Source of the DNA: IMCC26256 sp037146835
GTDB taxonomy: Bacteria > Actinomycetota > Acidimicrobiia > IMCC26256
Length of the DNA stretch: 11,323 nucleotides
Reading direction: 5' to 3'
Assembly (NCBI GenBank): GCA_037146835.1
Contig: JBAWWI010000064.1
Coordinates: 1-11,323 of the forward strand
Shown: positions 1 through 6,061 of the stretch, piece after piece
Layout: each line of letters opens with the position of its first letter
Numbering within the stretch: position 1 is the first letter of the stretch
The notes under the pieces: generated by a model
Seen by the model: only the letters and a program-made list of their open reading frames with translations
Database searches by the model: none
Told to the model about the DNA's origin: nothing
Translations under genes and position numbers: made by a program

Positions 1-34
1 CACCTTGCTTGTTTGCCCGGTCGTCACTGCTGTT

Positions 35-1303
35 CTATTGGTAGAGCGAAACGTGCTGAGCGAGTGTGGCTGGGCAATAATCTGAGCTGCTGTTGCCCGA
101 GGATTGAAGGCCTGTCAACGAGTTGGGGACGTAAAAACACAGTCCTGTTTCACGGTTAGCAGTGTTTTCGTTGTCCACGATGATGGCCCCTGTCGATGTT
201 TCAACCTGGGAGTCATAGAAGGCGATTCCGTAGTCGTTGCCGGTGATCAAGTTTCTTTGGATGACAGTGACTCCTGCATCGAAACCGACGGCGATCCCGT
301 CGAGGGCATTATTCGCGATAATCGAATCCTGGATGACGACTCCGCTGATAGTCGATTGCAGCCCCGGTCCGACCGTCGAATAGATGCCAGTTCCGAGTGC
401 TCCGTTTGGGTTTTCGGCCGCTGACCAACCTCGCCCCGAATCGTGGATGTAACTGTTCTTGACTGTGATTCCGCTCATCGTGGAATTATCTGACCAAACA
501 ACAATCTCGATGCCCTTAAGAGGAGTGTTGAAAATTTCGCTCGATTCAATCGTTATGTTCCGCACGGTTCCATAGTTCGTGTAGAGCTGCGGCGAGATGC
601 CACTATCGAATACATCGGAGATAATCGAATTGCGGATCGTGACACCGTTCGTACCATTTGATAGTTCGAAACCGTTGCCAAGGTAGAACTGATGCAGAGG
701 GTCTTCATCTTTGAATCGTCCCCCGCAGAATCGGACGTCCATGTTGTCGAAGGTCCAGCCCACCGCGCGGTAGGTCAGAACGCAAGCGAGCGACCCCGCC
801 CGCAGTGCGATCCCATCGAATTCGATGTCGTGCGCACCCACCGTATAGATGTTGTTGTTCTTCCAGCCGGCCTCGATAACGTGTGCGTCGGGCGATGATC
901 CGTCAGCCATGCGGATATAGGCGATTCGATTGCGGTAATCGAATGAGTAGCTGCCAGGGGTCATCCTCGCCCAGATCACCGCTGGATTTGTTGAGTTCCA
1001 CGCGACGAAGCGCAACGGTTCGCCATCGGCGATGAATACGCCTGCCTTCCATTTCACTGAGGACCGGTAGATCGGGGCCGCGGAGCCCGTTTGGATCCAC
1101 CGATTGGCTCCGTTCATGCACGAGGCGCTGACGCATTTGGCGCCGGAGATAGTTGGTAAGCCTCCGACGCCATAGCTCCCAAACTTGATCGGAGCGGCAG
1201 AAGTCCCTGAGTCGTTGACGGTCAATTGCTCGCGCCACACGTCACCGCGTTTGAACAGGATCTGATCGCCGGGTTGAAATTTGGCTCTGTTGACGCGTGC
1301 CAA
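35..1303 (-). CDS. Right-handed parallel beta-helix repeat protein, main body (5' end cut off by an amber codon)
   Basis: This is a probable secreted or surface polysaccharide-active or adhesive beta-helix protein, with substrate unknown. The N-terminal part contains FQPGDQILFKRGDVW, the conserved entry strand of secreted pectate-lyase-like beta-helix proteins. After about residue 200 come repeated short strands of the PbH1 type, such as VTIRNSIISD, ITIESSEIF, ITVKNSYIHDSG, VVIQDSIIANN and TVIQRNLITGN, with glycine-rich turns. The only initiator at the 5' end of this open stretch is a TTG at 1301-1303, with no ribosome binding site and no signal peptide. The frame stays open and protein-like upstream to a TAG at 1367-1369, and beyond it lies an in-frame signal peptide (separate entry). 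I therefore take the TTG start as an artefact of a gene interrupted by one stop codon. The stop is TAG at 35-37. The fold is clear. Enzymatic activity cannot be read from the sequence. Confidence 0.8.
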   Translation of the reverse strand: MARVNRAKFQPGDQILFKRGDVWREQLTVNDSGTSAAPIKFGSYGVGGLPTISGAKCVSASCMNGANRWIQTGSAAPIYRSSVKWKAGVFIADGEPLRFVAWNSTNPAVIWARMTPGSYSFDYRNRIAYIRMADGSSPDAHVIEAGWKNNNIYTVGAHDIEFDGIALRAGSLACVLTYRAVGWTFDNMDVRFCGGRFKDEDPLHQFYLGNGFELSNGTNGVTIRNSIISDVFDSGISPQLYTNYGTVRNITIESSEIFNTPLKGIEIVVWSDNSTMSGITVKNSYIHDSGRGWSAAENPNGALGTGIYSTVGPGLQSTISGVVIQDSIIANNALDGIAVGFDAGVTVIQRNLITGNDYGIAFYDSQVETSTGAIIVDNENTANRETGLCFYVPNSLTGLQSSGNSSSDYCPATLAQHVSLYQ

Positions 1304-1486
1304 CGTATTCCATGCCAGCGCTGGAGAGGTGCCGGACGCCGTGTTGTGCCCAGCGACGCGGTCGAACTAATAGGTCACGGGTGCGGCCGCCGCTGCCCTG
1401 TCCACGCTGCTGAAAGTGGAGACGAACGACATGGCCACTGCCAACCCGATGAGCATCGCATTGGTACTCGTGCATCGACTTGCCAT
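1304..1486 (-). pseudogene. Detached 5' end of the beta-helix gene: signal peptide, then in-frame TAG
   Basis: An ATG at 1484-1486 (minus strand) has a strong ribosome binding site, AAGGAG (1493-1498), six bases upstream. It opens a 39-residue reading frame with a basic start, a hydrophobic core (MLIGLAVAMSFV) and an alanine-rich cleavage zone, i.e. a Sec signal peptide. The frame ends at TAG (1367-1369) directly after PVTY. Read through the TAG, it continues in the same frame as FDRVAGHNTASGTSPALAW and then NTLARVN, joining the beta-helix body without a gap. Related beta-helix proteins usually have TYYVD... followed by a GTSP..AW motif here, so the TAG most likely replaced a tyrosine codon (TAC or TAT). 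A full-length product would be 483 codons before the stop. The cause could be a real nonsense mutation, stop read-through or a sequencing error; the sequence cannot decide between these. Confidence 0.72.
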
Positions 1487-1713
1487 GAATCGCTCCTTGG
1501 GTGTTCGTCGAGCGCTACGGGTCGCGAAGTCTGTTATCGCTGGTCGGCTCAGGTGCGCAAGAGCGCTTGGCGATTGGACTGTTTGGCCTGTTCTGACAGG
1601 CTACCGAGTGCTTCGGAGGGCGTCAACGTTGAGCGGAGTTCGAGTCGGGCGGACGAAAACTCGCGGCGGACAGCACTGTCGTAGAAGCGCTGATGACGGG
1701 CCCCTTGCCATAA

Positions 1714-1746
1714 GAGCGCCTACGCGAGTTTTAGGAAGAGGCGCTC
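1714..1746 (-). terminator. Possible weak terminator hairpin at the end of the cstR operon
   Basis: An 8-bp inverted repeat, GAGCGCCT (1714-1721) and AGGCGCTC (1739-1746), brackets the last codons and the stop codon of the repressor gene. The loop is long (17 nt) and there is only a poor T-run (TTATGG) downstream on the minus strand. It may slow or end transcription of the minus-strand operon. The rest of 1487-1719 holds no gene that I can support. Confidence 0.3.
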
Positions 1747-1989
1747 GACCTCGTTGATTGGGTATCCCTCAGCAGCCGCCTTCTCGGGGTCTTCTAGGCA
1801 AGATGCGAGGCCTGATGCGAGCATCCGGAATCCAACTTGCTCGAGGGCCTTCGTCGCTGCTGCTAACTGCGTGACAATGTCGCGGCACTCGCGATCCTCT
1901 GCGAGCATATTTTGGATGCCGCGCACCTGGCCCTCAATCCTCCGGAGGCGTTTCCCGAGTTCGCCTTTTACCTCGTCATTGAGTTTCAT
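1720..1989 (-). CDS. cstR: CsoR/FrmR-family repressor of the persulfide-sensing CstR type
   Basis: This 89-residue all-helical DUF156 repressor has the family signature RLRRIEGQVRGIQNML at 14-29. The family works as tetramers that leave DNA when a ligand or thiol modification is sensed. Copper sensors (CsoR) use Cys-His-Cys. Here the cysteines are Cys35 (RECRD) and Cys64 (LASCLED), and the position four residues before the second cysteine, where CsoR has its histidine, is Gly60. Two cysteines without the histidine is the pattern of Staphylococcus aureus CstR, which senses persulfides by forming di- or trisulfide bridges. The divergent neighbour is a persulfide dioxygenase-rhodanese fusion, as in the S. 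aureus cst locus, which supports this assignment. The ATG start (1987-1989) follows GGAGGAG at a 5-nt spacing and overlaps the methyltransferase stop (ATGA), indicating translational coupling. The likely binding site is the inverted repeat at 2802-2817. A copper-sensing role is disfavoured by the missing histidine. Confidence 0.85.
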   Translation of the reverse strand: MKLNDEVKGELGKRLRRIEGQVRGIQNMLAEDRECRDIVTQLAAATKALEQVGFRMLASGLASCLEDPEKAAAEGYPINEVERLFLKLA

Positions 1990-2621
1990 ACTGCTCCTCC
2001 ATCTTCAGTTCCCTTGATTGCGATTACCTGCACGACGCACCCCACACCTGTATGCCCGCCTCCCTCAATTACCTCGCGCTCAAGCTCTACGCCATAAACA
2101 AAATCAAGCGGAGCGAGTTCGCCGCGCAGAGCGTGAAGAGACATGGTCATCTCTGGGGTAGGGGGACCGCCGGTTCCGCGCCCAACCTGTGCAGGCGTAT
2201 AGGCCTCGAGTAGTAGAACCCCGCCAGGTTTGAGCGCCCCAACAATTCGACGGTGAAGATCCACACGAAGCCTCTCCGGAACGTGCGCAAATATAGAGAC
2301 GACAGCGCTCCACTCGTTATTTCCTAGATCAAAATCCTCGAGGTCTGCAGTAATTGCATTGACTGTTACGCCGCGCTCATCTGCAAGTTGGCGTGTCTTT
2401 GCGGGGCCAACCTCGGTGAGGTCGACGCTAGTTACCCCATGACCATGCTGCGCAATGAATACAGAGTTGCGCCCCTCTCCATCAGCGATGCATAGGACCG
2501 GCCCAGCGGGTAAGTCTGAAATGTGCTCGCGTAAGAAGTCGTTCGGCTCCTTGCCGAAGATGTATTCATCGCTTGAGTAGCGCTCCTCCCACATCCTCTG
2601 GAATGAGTTGGCTTCACTCAC
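1986..2621 (-). CDS. Class I SAM-dependent methyltransferase (TehB/thiol-methyltransferase-like)
   Basis: This 211-residue protein has a Rossmann-type methyltransferase fold. An N-terminal WEERYSSDEYIFGKEPNDFL segment (11-30) is typical of small bacterial methyltransferases annotated as TehB-like or thiopurine-methyltransferase-like. Motif I is VLCIADGEGRN (42-52), with D in place of the more usual G/C. The acidic residue after strand 2 is D67, followed by ADLEDFDL (92-99) and the motif around LKPGGVLLLEAY (130-141). The target is unknown. Its place between a persulfide sensor and a small cysteine-rich protein suggests S-methylation of sulfide, a thiol or a related chalcogen compound, but that is inference. 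The chosen start is GTG (2619-2621), which overlaps the stop of the upstream small gene (GTGA). The ribosome binding site is poor, so it probably depends on coupling; an ATG at codon 10 is an alternative. It overlaps the repressor gene by 4 nt. Confidence 0.8.
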   Translation of the reverse strand: MSEANSFQRMWEERYSSDEYIFGKEPNDFLREHISDLPAGPVLCIADGEGRNSVFIAQHGHGVTSVDLTEVGPAKTRQLADERGVTVNAITADLEDFDLGNNEWSAVVSIFAHVPERLRVDLHRRIVGALKPGGVLLLEAYTPAQVGRGTGGPPTPEMTMSLHALRGELAPLDFVYGVELEREVIEGGGHTGVGCVVQVIAIKGTEDGGAV

Positions 2622-2803
2622 CTTTGGAACCAGCGCTTCTTAGGTTTTGTTATTTCGCCGACTGGTCCATTTCCCTGAGTCGGTTTTGAGGAGCATTGGC
2701 ATCTCTGCGACTTAGGGACGTCGCCTAAGACCTGCTCGATATGGGCGCCGCATCCTCTCCAGGTGGGGCGACTGCACTTCTTACACGTGGTTGCTCTGCA
2801 CAT
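2618..2803 (-). CDS. Small six-cysteine protein, first gene of the cstR operon
   Basis: The predicted product has 61 residues with cysteines at 2, 7, 10, 18, 35 and 37 and a histidine at 21: MCRATTCKKC, then TWRGCGAH, then QRCQC, followed by a basic tail rich in lysine, arginine and proline. The CxxC and CxC pairs suggest a zinc-ribbon-like metal site or a reactive thiol protein. From memory, similar short proteins (a TC..C..PTW.GCG.H...V....RC core) are widespread in actinobacteria without an assigned function. It is probably a real gene: its TGA overlaps the methyltransferase GTG by 4 nt, and its ATG (2801-2803) begins directly at the promoter region. A longer version starting at TTG 2842 would run across the shared promoter and is unlikely. 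There is almost no room for a leader, so the mRNA may be close to leaderless. A role in sulfur or metal handling is inferred from context only. Confidence 0.68.
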   Translation of the reverse strand: MCRATTCKKCSRPTWRGCGAHIEQVLGDVPKSQRCQCSSKPTQGNGPVGEITKPKKRWFQR

Positions 2804-2820
2804 ACCCCCTAGGGTATCAT
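2791..2820 (+). promoter_or_regulatory. Candidate promoter of the persulfide dioxygenase-rhodanese gene
   Basis: A TTGCTC (2791-2796) as the -35 element and TATCAT (2815-2820) as the -10 element are spaced by 18 nt on the plus strand, leaving about 20 nt of leader before the ATG at 2848. The inverted repeat at 2802-2817 fills the spacer and touches the -10, where a bound repressor would block RNA polymerase. This is read by eye; no transcription start is known. Confidence 0.45.
2802..2817. promoter_or_regulatory. Operator-like inverted repeat for the CstR-type repressor
   Basis: ATACCC (2802-2807) and GGGTAT (2812-2817) form a perfect 6-bp inverted repeat around the spacer CCTA. AT-flanked C/G tracts of this kind are the known operator type of CsoR, CstR and related DUF156 repressors. 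It is the only such repeat I see in the window, and it sits exactly between the divergent units, inside both candidate promoters and overlapping the start codon of the six-cysteine gene. One site could therefore control the repressor's own operon and the detoxification enzyme together. Confidence 0.75.
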
Positions 2821-2842
2821 ATGAGTAACCAAACGGAGGCAA
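2816..2842 (-). promoter_or_regulatory. Candidate promoter of the minus-strand cstR operon
   Basis: On the minus strand, TATGAT (2816-2821) is a good -10 hexamer, with TTGCCT (2837-2842) as a possible -35 at a short 15-nt spacing. Transcription would start near 2809, only about 6 nt before the ATG at 2803, giving a nearly leaderless message and overlapping the operator. Confidence 0.35.
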
Positions 2843-2847
2843 ATCAG

Positions 2848-4557
2848 ATGATCTTTAAGCAGTATTACTTAGGGTGCCTTTCTCACGCGAGCTACTTGAT
2901 CGGAGACGAAGAGACCGGAGAGGCTGTGGTTATAGACCCGCAGCGCGATGTCGATGAGTATCTCCTTGATGCCGCAGCGAATGGTCTCGTCATTAAACGC
3001 GTCATTGAGACTCACTTTCACGCGGACTTTCTCTCAGGTCATTTAGAGGTTGCAGCGCGCACTGGCGCTGAGATCATTTATGGCGCCGCGGCTGCGGGTC
3101 GTGTTGGGTTTCCTATTAAGACCTACTCAAACGGCGAACACATACGGATCGGCGCCCTTGACCTAGAGATACTCGAGACCCCTGGCCACACCCCTGAGTC
3201 AATCTGCGTCGTCATTCGCCCCTCAGGGCCGGAATCGGATCCATATGGAGTTCTGACCGGCGACACGCTATTTATTGGCGATGTTGGGCGGCCGGATCTT
3301 CTTGCATCCGTTGGGGTGACCGCAGAGGAACTCGCTAGGGACCTCTATCACTCCCTGCACGAAAAGTTAATGACGCTTCCAGATGAGACTCTCGTGTTCC
3401 CTGCTCACGGCGCTGGTTCAGCATGCGGGAAAAACCTATCTACAGAGACCGTCTCAACCATCGGTGAGCAACGTGAGAGTAACTACGCGCTTGCGCCGAT
3501 GGTTATCGAAGATTTTGTGGATGTGGTTACACAGGGCCAGACACCGGCTCCGCTGTATTTTGCATTTGCTGCCAACAAGAACCGAGAGTCGCGAGCCCTG
3601 CTCGATGAAGGTTCCGTCATACCGGCGATGGATCTTGAAGAACTACTCAAGCATCAACGCGGTGGGGCGGTAGTAATTGACGCGCGTGACGACCTTGCAT
3701 TCGCTCAGGGGCACCTAAAGGGATCAATAAACATCGGGTTAACCGGCCGCTTCGCAGAGTATGCGGGGCAGGTAATGGCACCGGGGACCCCAATTATTTT
3801 GATCACCGATCCTGGGTCGGAGGATGAGGCCAAGATGCGCCTTGCTCGCATCGGCTTCGACCACGTGCTCGGCGCTCTCACGAATCCAATTGAGGTTCTA
3901 CTCGCTAATCCAGACGCGGTTGAGCGACTCTCGAGGCTCTCGACGCAAGAGTTAGCAGAGAGCATGAAATCCGTCGCCGGTCTTGTGTTGATCGATGTTA
4001 GAAACGTAAATGAAGTTGCGCTTGGTTCGATCCCAGGCGCCTTGAAGATAAGTCTCTCTACGCTCCTTGGTGCTGTTGAGTCGCTCGATCGATCTGCGCC
4101 AACCGTGGTGTTCTGCGCAGGTGGTTATAGATCTGCGATTGCATCGAGCGTCTTGAGGTCACATGGCTTTAGTGATGTATCGGATCTCATCGGTGGCTAC
4201 GCGGCATGGGGAGCCGCAAATGCCCCCGCCGCGCTGCCTGCAATAACTGTTGGTGAGGTTGCTGAGAAGCATGACTCGGTTTTACTTGACGTGCGTGAGG
4301 ATGACGAGTGGGGTGCGGGGCATGCGCCGAAAGCTCTTCACATAGCGATGCAGAGCATTGCGGAGCATGTTGGAGAACTCGATCGTGACCGTCAGGTCAT
4401 CTGTGTATGCAGGTCGGGGAGTCGCTCTGCGCGAGTCACCGCATGGTTGATCGCTGAGGGTTTTGATGCAATCAACATGACTGGCGGCATGCAGGCATGG
4501 GAAGCCGAAGGGAAGAGCGTTGTAGATCAGGACGGGCTTCGCGGCGTTGTGATCTAA
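2848..4557 (+). CDS. Persulfide dioxygenase (MBL fold) fused to three rhodanese domains, CstB-like
   Basis: This 569-residue cytoplasmic enzyme probably oxidises persulfides and moves sulfane sulfur. Residues 1-220 are a metallo-beta-lactamase fold of the ETHE1/CstB type: THFHADFLSGH (H56, H58, D60, H65), TPGH (H114), TGDTLF (D139) and PAHGAGSACGK (H187, Cys193). Three rhodanese-like domains follow. The first (about 260-345) keeps VIDARDD but has DPGSED where the catalytic cysteine loop should be. The second (about 370-460) has the loop CAGGYRS with Cys423. The third (about 465-557) has CRSGSRS with Cys521. S. aureus CstB has one degenerate and one active rhodanese domain, so this protein carries an extra active one. 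The start is ATG 2848, with GGAGG at 2835-2839 eight bases upstream. ATG 2821 lacks a ribosome binding site and TTG 2791 lies in the promoter. The gene is divergent from the cstR operon and shares its operator. Functional confidence is high for the domains and inferred for the in vivo substrate. Confidence 0.92.
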   Translation: MIFKQYYLGCLSHASYLIGDEETGEAVVIDPQRDVDEYLLDAAANGLVIKRVIETHFHADFLSGHLEVAARTGAEIIYGAAAAGRVGFPIKTYSNGEHIRIGALDLEILETPGHTPESICVVIRPSGPESDPYGVLTGDTLFIGDVGRPDLLASVGVTAEELARDLYHSLHEKLMTLPDETLVFPAHGAGSACGKNLSTETVSTIGEQRESNYALAPMVIEDFVDVVTQGQTPAPLYFAFAANKNRESRALLDEGSVIPAMDLEELLKHQRGGAVVIDARDDLAFAQGHLKGSINIGLTGRFAEYAGQVMAPGTPIILITDPGSEDEAKMRLARIGFDHVLGALTNPIEVLLANPDAVERLSRLSTQELAESMKSVAGLVLIDVRNVNEVALGSIPGALKISLSTLLGAVESLDRSAPTVVFCAGGYRSAIASSVLRSHGFSDVSDLIGGYAAWGAANAPAALPAITVGEVAEKHDSVLLDVREDDEWGAGHAPKALHIAMQSIAEHVGELDRDRQVICVCRSGSRSARVTAWLIAEGFDAINMTGGMQAWEAEGKSVVDQDGLRGVVI

Positions 4558-4675
4558 CCGCGCAGTTGCGACGCAGAGTCGTCAAATCAGTTGCAAGGGT
4601 TGTCTTCGTGTCGAATTTGATCGGTCAGGAGCACGAAATGAACGTTGTTTCCGCTGAGGTACCGCATGCATGTAG

Positions 4676-4838
4676 TTAAGACTCTCGGGGTAGTGGGACA
4701 AACCCCTCGCCGCCGAGTTCTATGTGTTCTCGAATAATCGCTCGAATGGTCGCCTCTTGGAGCATTAATTCAAACAAGATCCTCAAGTATTCCCATTCAT
4801 GGAGAGTTCTCTGGTTGGATATTCAAATCACTCTTCAT
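4676..4838 (-). pseudogene. Small protein-like minus-strand frame with an apparent single-base frameshift
   Basis: The minus strand is open in one frame from 4822 down to TAA at 4676-4678. It reads as convincing protein: EWEYLRILFELMLQEAT, then an arginine-rich helix IRAIIREHIE, then LGGEGFVPLPRES. An ATG (4763-4765) inside it would give 29 residues. In a second frame, an ATG at 4836-4838 gives MKSDLNIQPENSP and a TGA at once. Removing one C near 4802-4804 joins the two into one small protein of about 53 residues. No good ribosome binding site is seen before either ATG. I do not recognise the family. It may be a decayed or frameshifted small gene, or a chance frame. All plus-strand frames here carry stops and nothing else explains the stretch; the remainder of 4558-4849 shows no supported gene. 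Confidence 0.3.
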
Positions 4839-4849
4839 AAGGGGCTCAG

Positions 4850-5617
4850 GTGACGCACACAGAACCCGAACCGATCACGATCGAACCTACCGTCGAGGTA
4901 ACGCGACCGGTCATGCTCCAGGGTTGGTACAACCTCACCGCACTGCATTGGCAGTATGAGCCCTCAGTTATCCAAGCGCTCCTGCCAAGTGGTTTTACTG
5001 TTGACACGTTTGATGACGCTGCATGGGTTGGCTTGATTCCATTTCACATGCGGCGAATTCGAGTGCCGAGGACACCCGCCCTTGGACCGCTCTCGACCTT
5101 CCCTGAGACCAATGTGCGCACTTATATTCGCGATGAAAACGGCAGGAGGGGAGTGTGGTTTTTCAGTCTTGACGTATCGCGAATTCTCCCAGCACTAGTG
5201 GCAAGAGTTACTTATGGTCTTCCGTACTGCTGGTCGTCAATGACGATGAGTGAACAAGCCGATGGAGACACGCAGATTCGTTCTTATACGTCGCGTCGAA
5301 AATGGCCGCGTGGTGAAGCAACGAGTTCGGTAACTGTGCGCGTCGGGAGAGAACTCTTAACGAGTGAACTTACGGAGCTTGATCATTTTCTAACTGCACG
5401 CTGGGCTCTTGGATCGGCATTTGGATCGCGCAGACTCTGGGCCAACATCCACCACGCCGCTTGGCCTCTGCACGTTGCCGAGGTACTTCACTGTGACGAG
5501 TCTCTTCTGAGCGCCGCAGGATTGCCACTACCGACCGGAACGCCGATTGCTCGGTGGTCCCCGGGTGTCGATGTTCGAATCGCTATGCCTCGAGTCGCCG
5601 GTAAAATCAACGGTTAA
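4850..5617 (+). CDS. DUF2071 (YqjF-like) family protein
   Basis: This 255-residue protein is of unknown biochemical function, and its length is normal for DUF2071. The family landmarks are present: VMLQGWYNLTALHW at 21-34, WVGLIPFHM at 59-67, FPETNVRTY at 84-92, GVWFFSLD at 101-108 and GLPYCW at 123-128, followed by a second beta-rich half with ARWALGS and a conserved HHAAWPLHVAEV stretch. There is no signal peptide or membrane segment, so it is cytoplasmic. The start is GTG 4850, with AAGGGG six bases upstream; no better ATG precedes the conserved core. It stands alone: the gap before it is 292 nt and the next plus-strand gene is 444 nt away. Its context gives no functional clue, and I see no reason to tie it to the persulfide genes. 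Confidence 0.88.
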   Translation: MTHTEPEPITIEPTVEVTRPVMLQGWYNLTALHWQYEPSVIQALLPSGFTVDTFDDAAWVGLIPFHMRRIRVPRTPALGPLSTFPETNVRTYIRDENGRRGVWFFSLDVSRILPALVARVTYGLPYCWSSMTMSEQADGDTQIRSYTSRRKWPRGEATSSVTVRVGRELLTSELTELDHFLTARWALGSAFGSRRLWANIHHAAWPLHVAEVLHCDESLLSAAGLPLPTGTPIARWSPGVDVRIAMPRVAGKING

Positions 5618-5636
5618 GGCAATAGCGCATATCTGG

Positions 5637-5669
5637 TTCATATGCAGTTCTTATGCAGTTCATATGAGG
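5637..5669. repeat. 11-bp tandem repeat, three copies plus a degenerate fourth
   Basis: Three adjacent 11-mers occur 20 nt after the DUF2071 stop: TTCATATGCAG (5637-5647), TTCTTATGCAG (5648-5658) and TTCATATGAGG (5659-5669). A weaker copy, CGCATATCTGG, precedes them at 5626-5636. The period of about one DNA helical turn would place each CATATG core on the same face, as in arrays of protein binding sites, but replication slippage gives the same pattern. Confidence 0.75.
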
Positions 5670-5733
5670 CGTGGTGTTTGGCGCATGACCAGGCCTCAAA
5701 TCGATCTGAGGCCGGGCCTGCACCGGTTGTAAC

Positions 5734-5754
5734 CGACTGATGCCAGTCGTTATT
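5734..5754 (+). terminator. Possible weak terminator after the DUF2071 gene
   Basis: CGACTG (5734-5739) and CAGTCG (5744-5749) form a 6-bp stem with the 4-nt loop ATGC, followed by TTATT. The stem is short and the T-run imperfect. It lies over 100 nt past the stop codon, so the call is tentative. Confidence 0.3.
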
Positions 5755-5977
5755 CCGGGCCTCTTTCGAGCCCTCACTAGATAGCGGGGGTCAAACTCGC
5801 TCGTAATCGTCCAGCCACTGGGCTATTCGGCCCATCTTTAGGGGCAGAATAATCACATATCGACAAAATTAGGAGTGGCGCTACGCTCCTTTGCGTGGCA
5901 GACTGTGCGCATTGAGTGGCGGCCTATGCCGTCACTTTTTACAGAATTAATGGTTCCTATCGGGCCTAAGTGGTGGA

Positions 5978-5998
5978 GGGCTGGCCGTCGGCCGGCTC
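5978..5998 (+). other. Strong hairpin in the protease upstream region
   Basis: GGGCTGGCC (5978-5986) pairs with GGCCGGCTC (5990-5998) over nine positions, two of them G-T, around the 3-nt loop GTC. No T-run follows, so it is not a normal terminator. It lies 63 nt before the ATG at 6062 and would be in the 5' leader if transcription starts upstream of it. It could affect message stability; no function is shown. Confidence 0.45.
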
Positions 5999-6061
5999 AC
6001 CTAAATGCACGTGTCAGTTCCAGACCAGTTTCAGAGAAAAAGTCGCGAAAGGCAAGAACGA

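Larger units (their letters stand above)
5618..6061. other. Gene-free stretch with tandem repeats and hairpins
   Basis: This 444-nt interval between the DUF2071 and metalloprotease genes holds no open frame that looks like protein. It contains an 11-bp tandem repeat (5637-5669), a GGCCTCA/TGAGGCC inverted repeat (5692-5713), a CGACTG/CAGTCG hairpin (5734-5749), a TGGGC/GCCCA hairpin (5819-5834) and a longer stem at 5978-5998. The protease promoter must lie in its right half, but I could not pick a convincing -35/-10 pair. A frame opening at GTG 5875 overlaps the protease 5' end and is rejected. Confidence 0.6.

Noticed and set aside
1226..1684. Plus-strand frame of 152 codons opposite the beta-helix 5' end
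   Set aside because: It runs antisense to the signal peptide and into the intergenic region, with arginine- and serine-rich sequence and no domain; the minus strand carries a real ribosome binding site and signal peptide.
1720..1989. Copper-sensing CsoR call for the repressor
   Set aside because: The histidine needed for copper binding is Gly60, and the neighbours handle persulfide rather than copper, so the CstR type fits better.
2791..2847. Longer N-terminus for the MBL-rhodanese protein from TTG 2791 or ATG 2821
   Set aside because: Both starts lie in the promoter and operator region and lack a ribosome binding site, whereas ATG 2848 has GGAGG at a good distance and begins at the usual family N-terminus.
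4638..4679. ATG with a good ribosome binding site (CAGGAG) opening a 13-codon frame (MNVVSAEVPHACS)
   Set aside because: It is very short, with no support beyond the ribosome binding site and no neighbouring gene for it to lead. It could be a chance match or a remnant.
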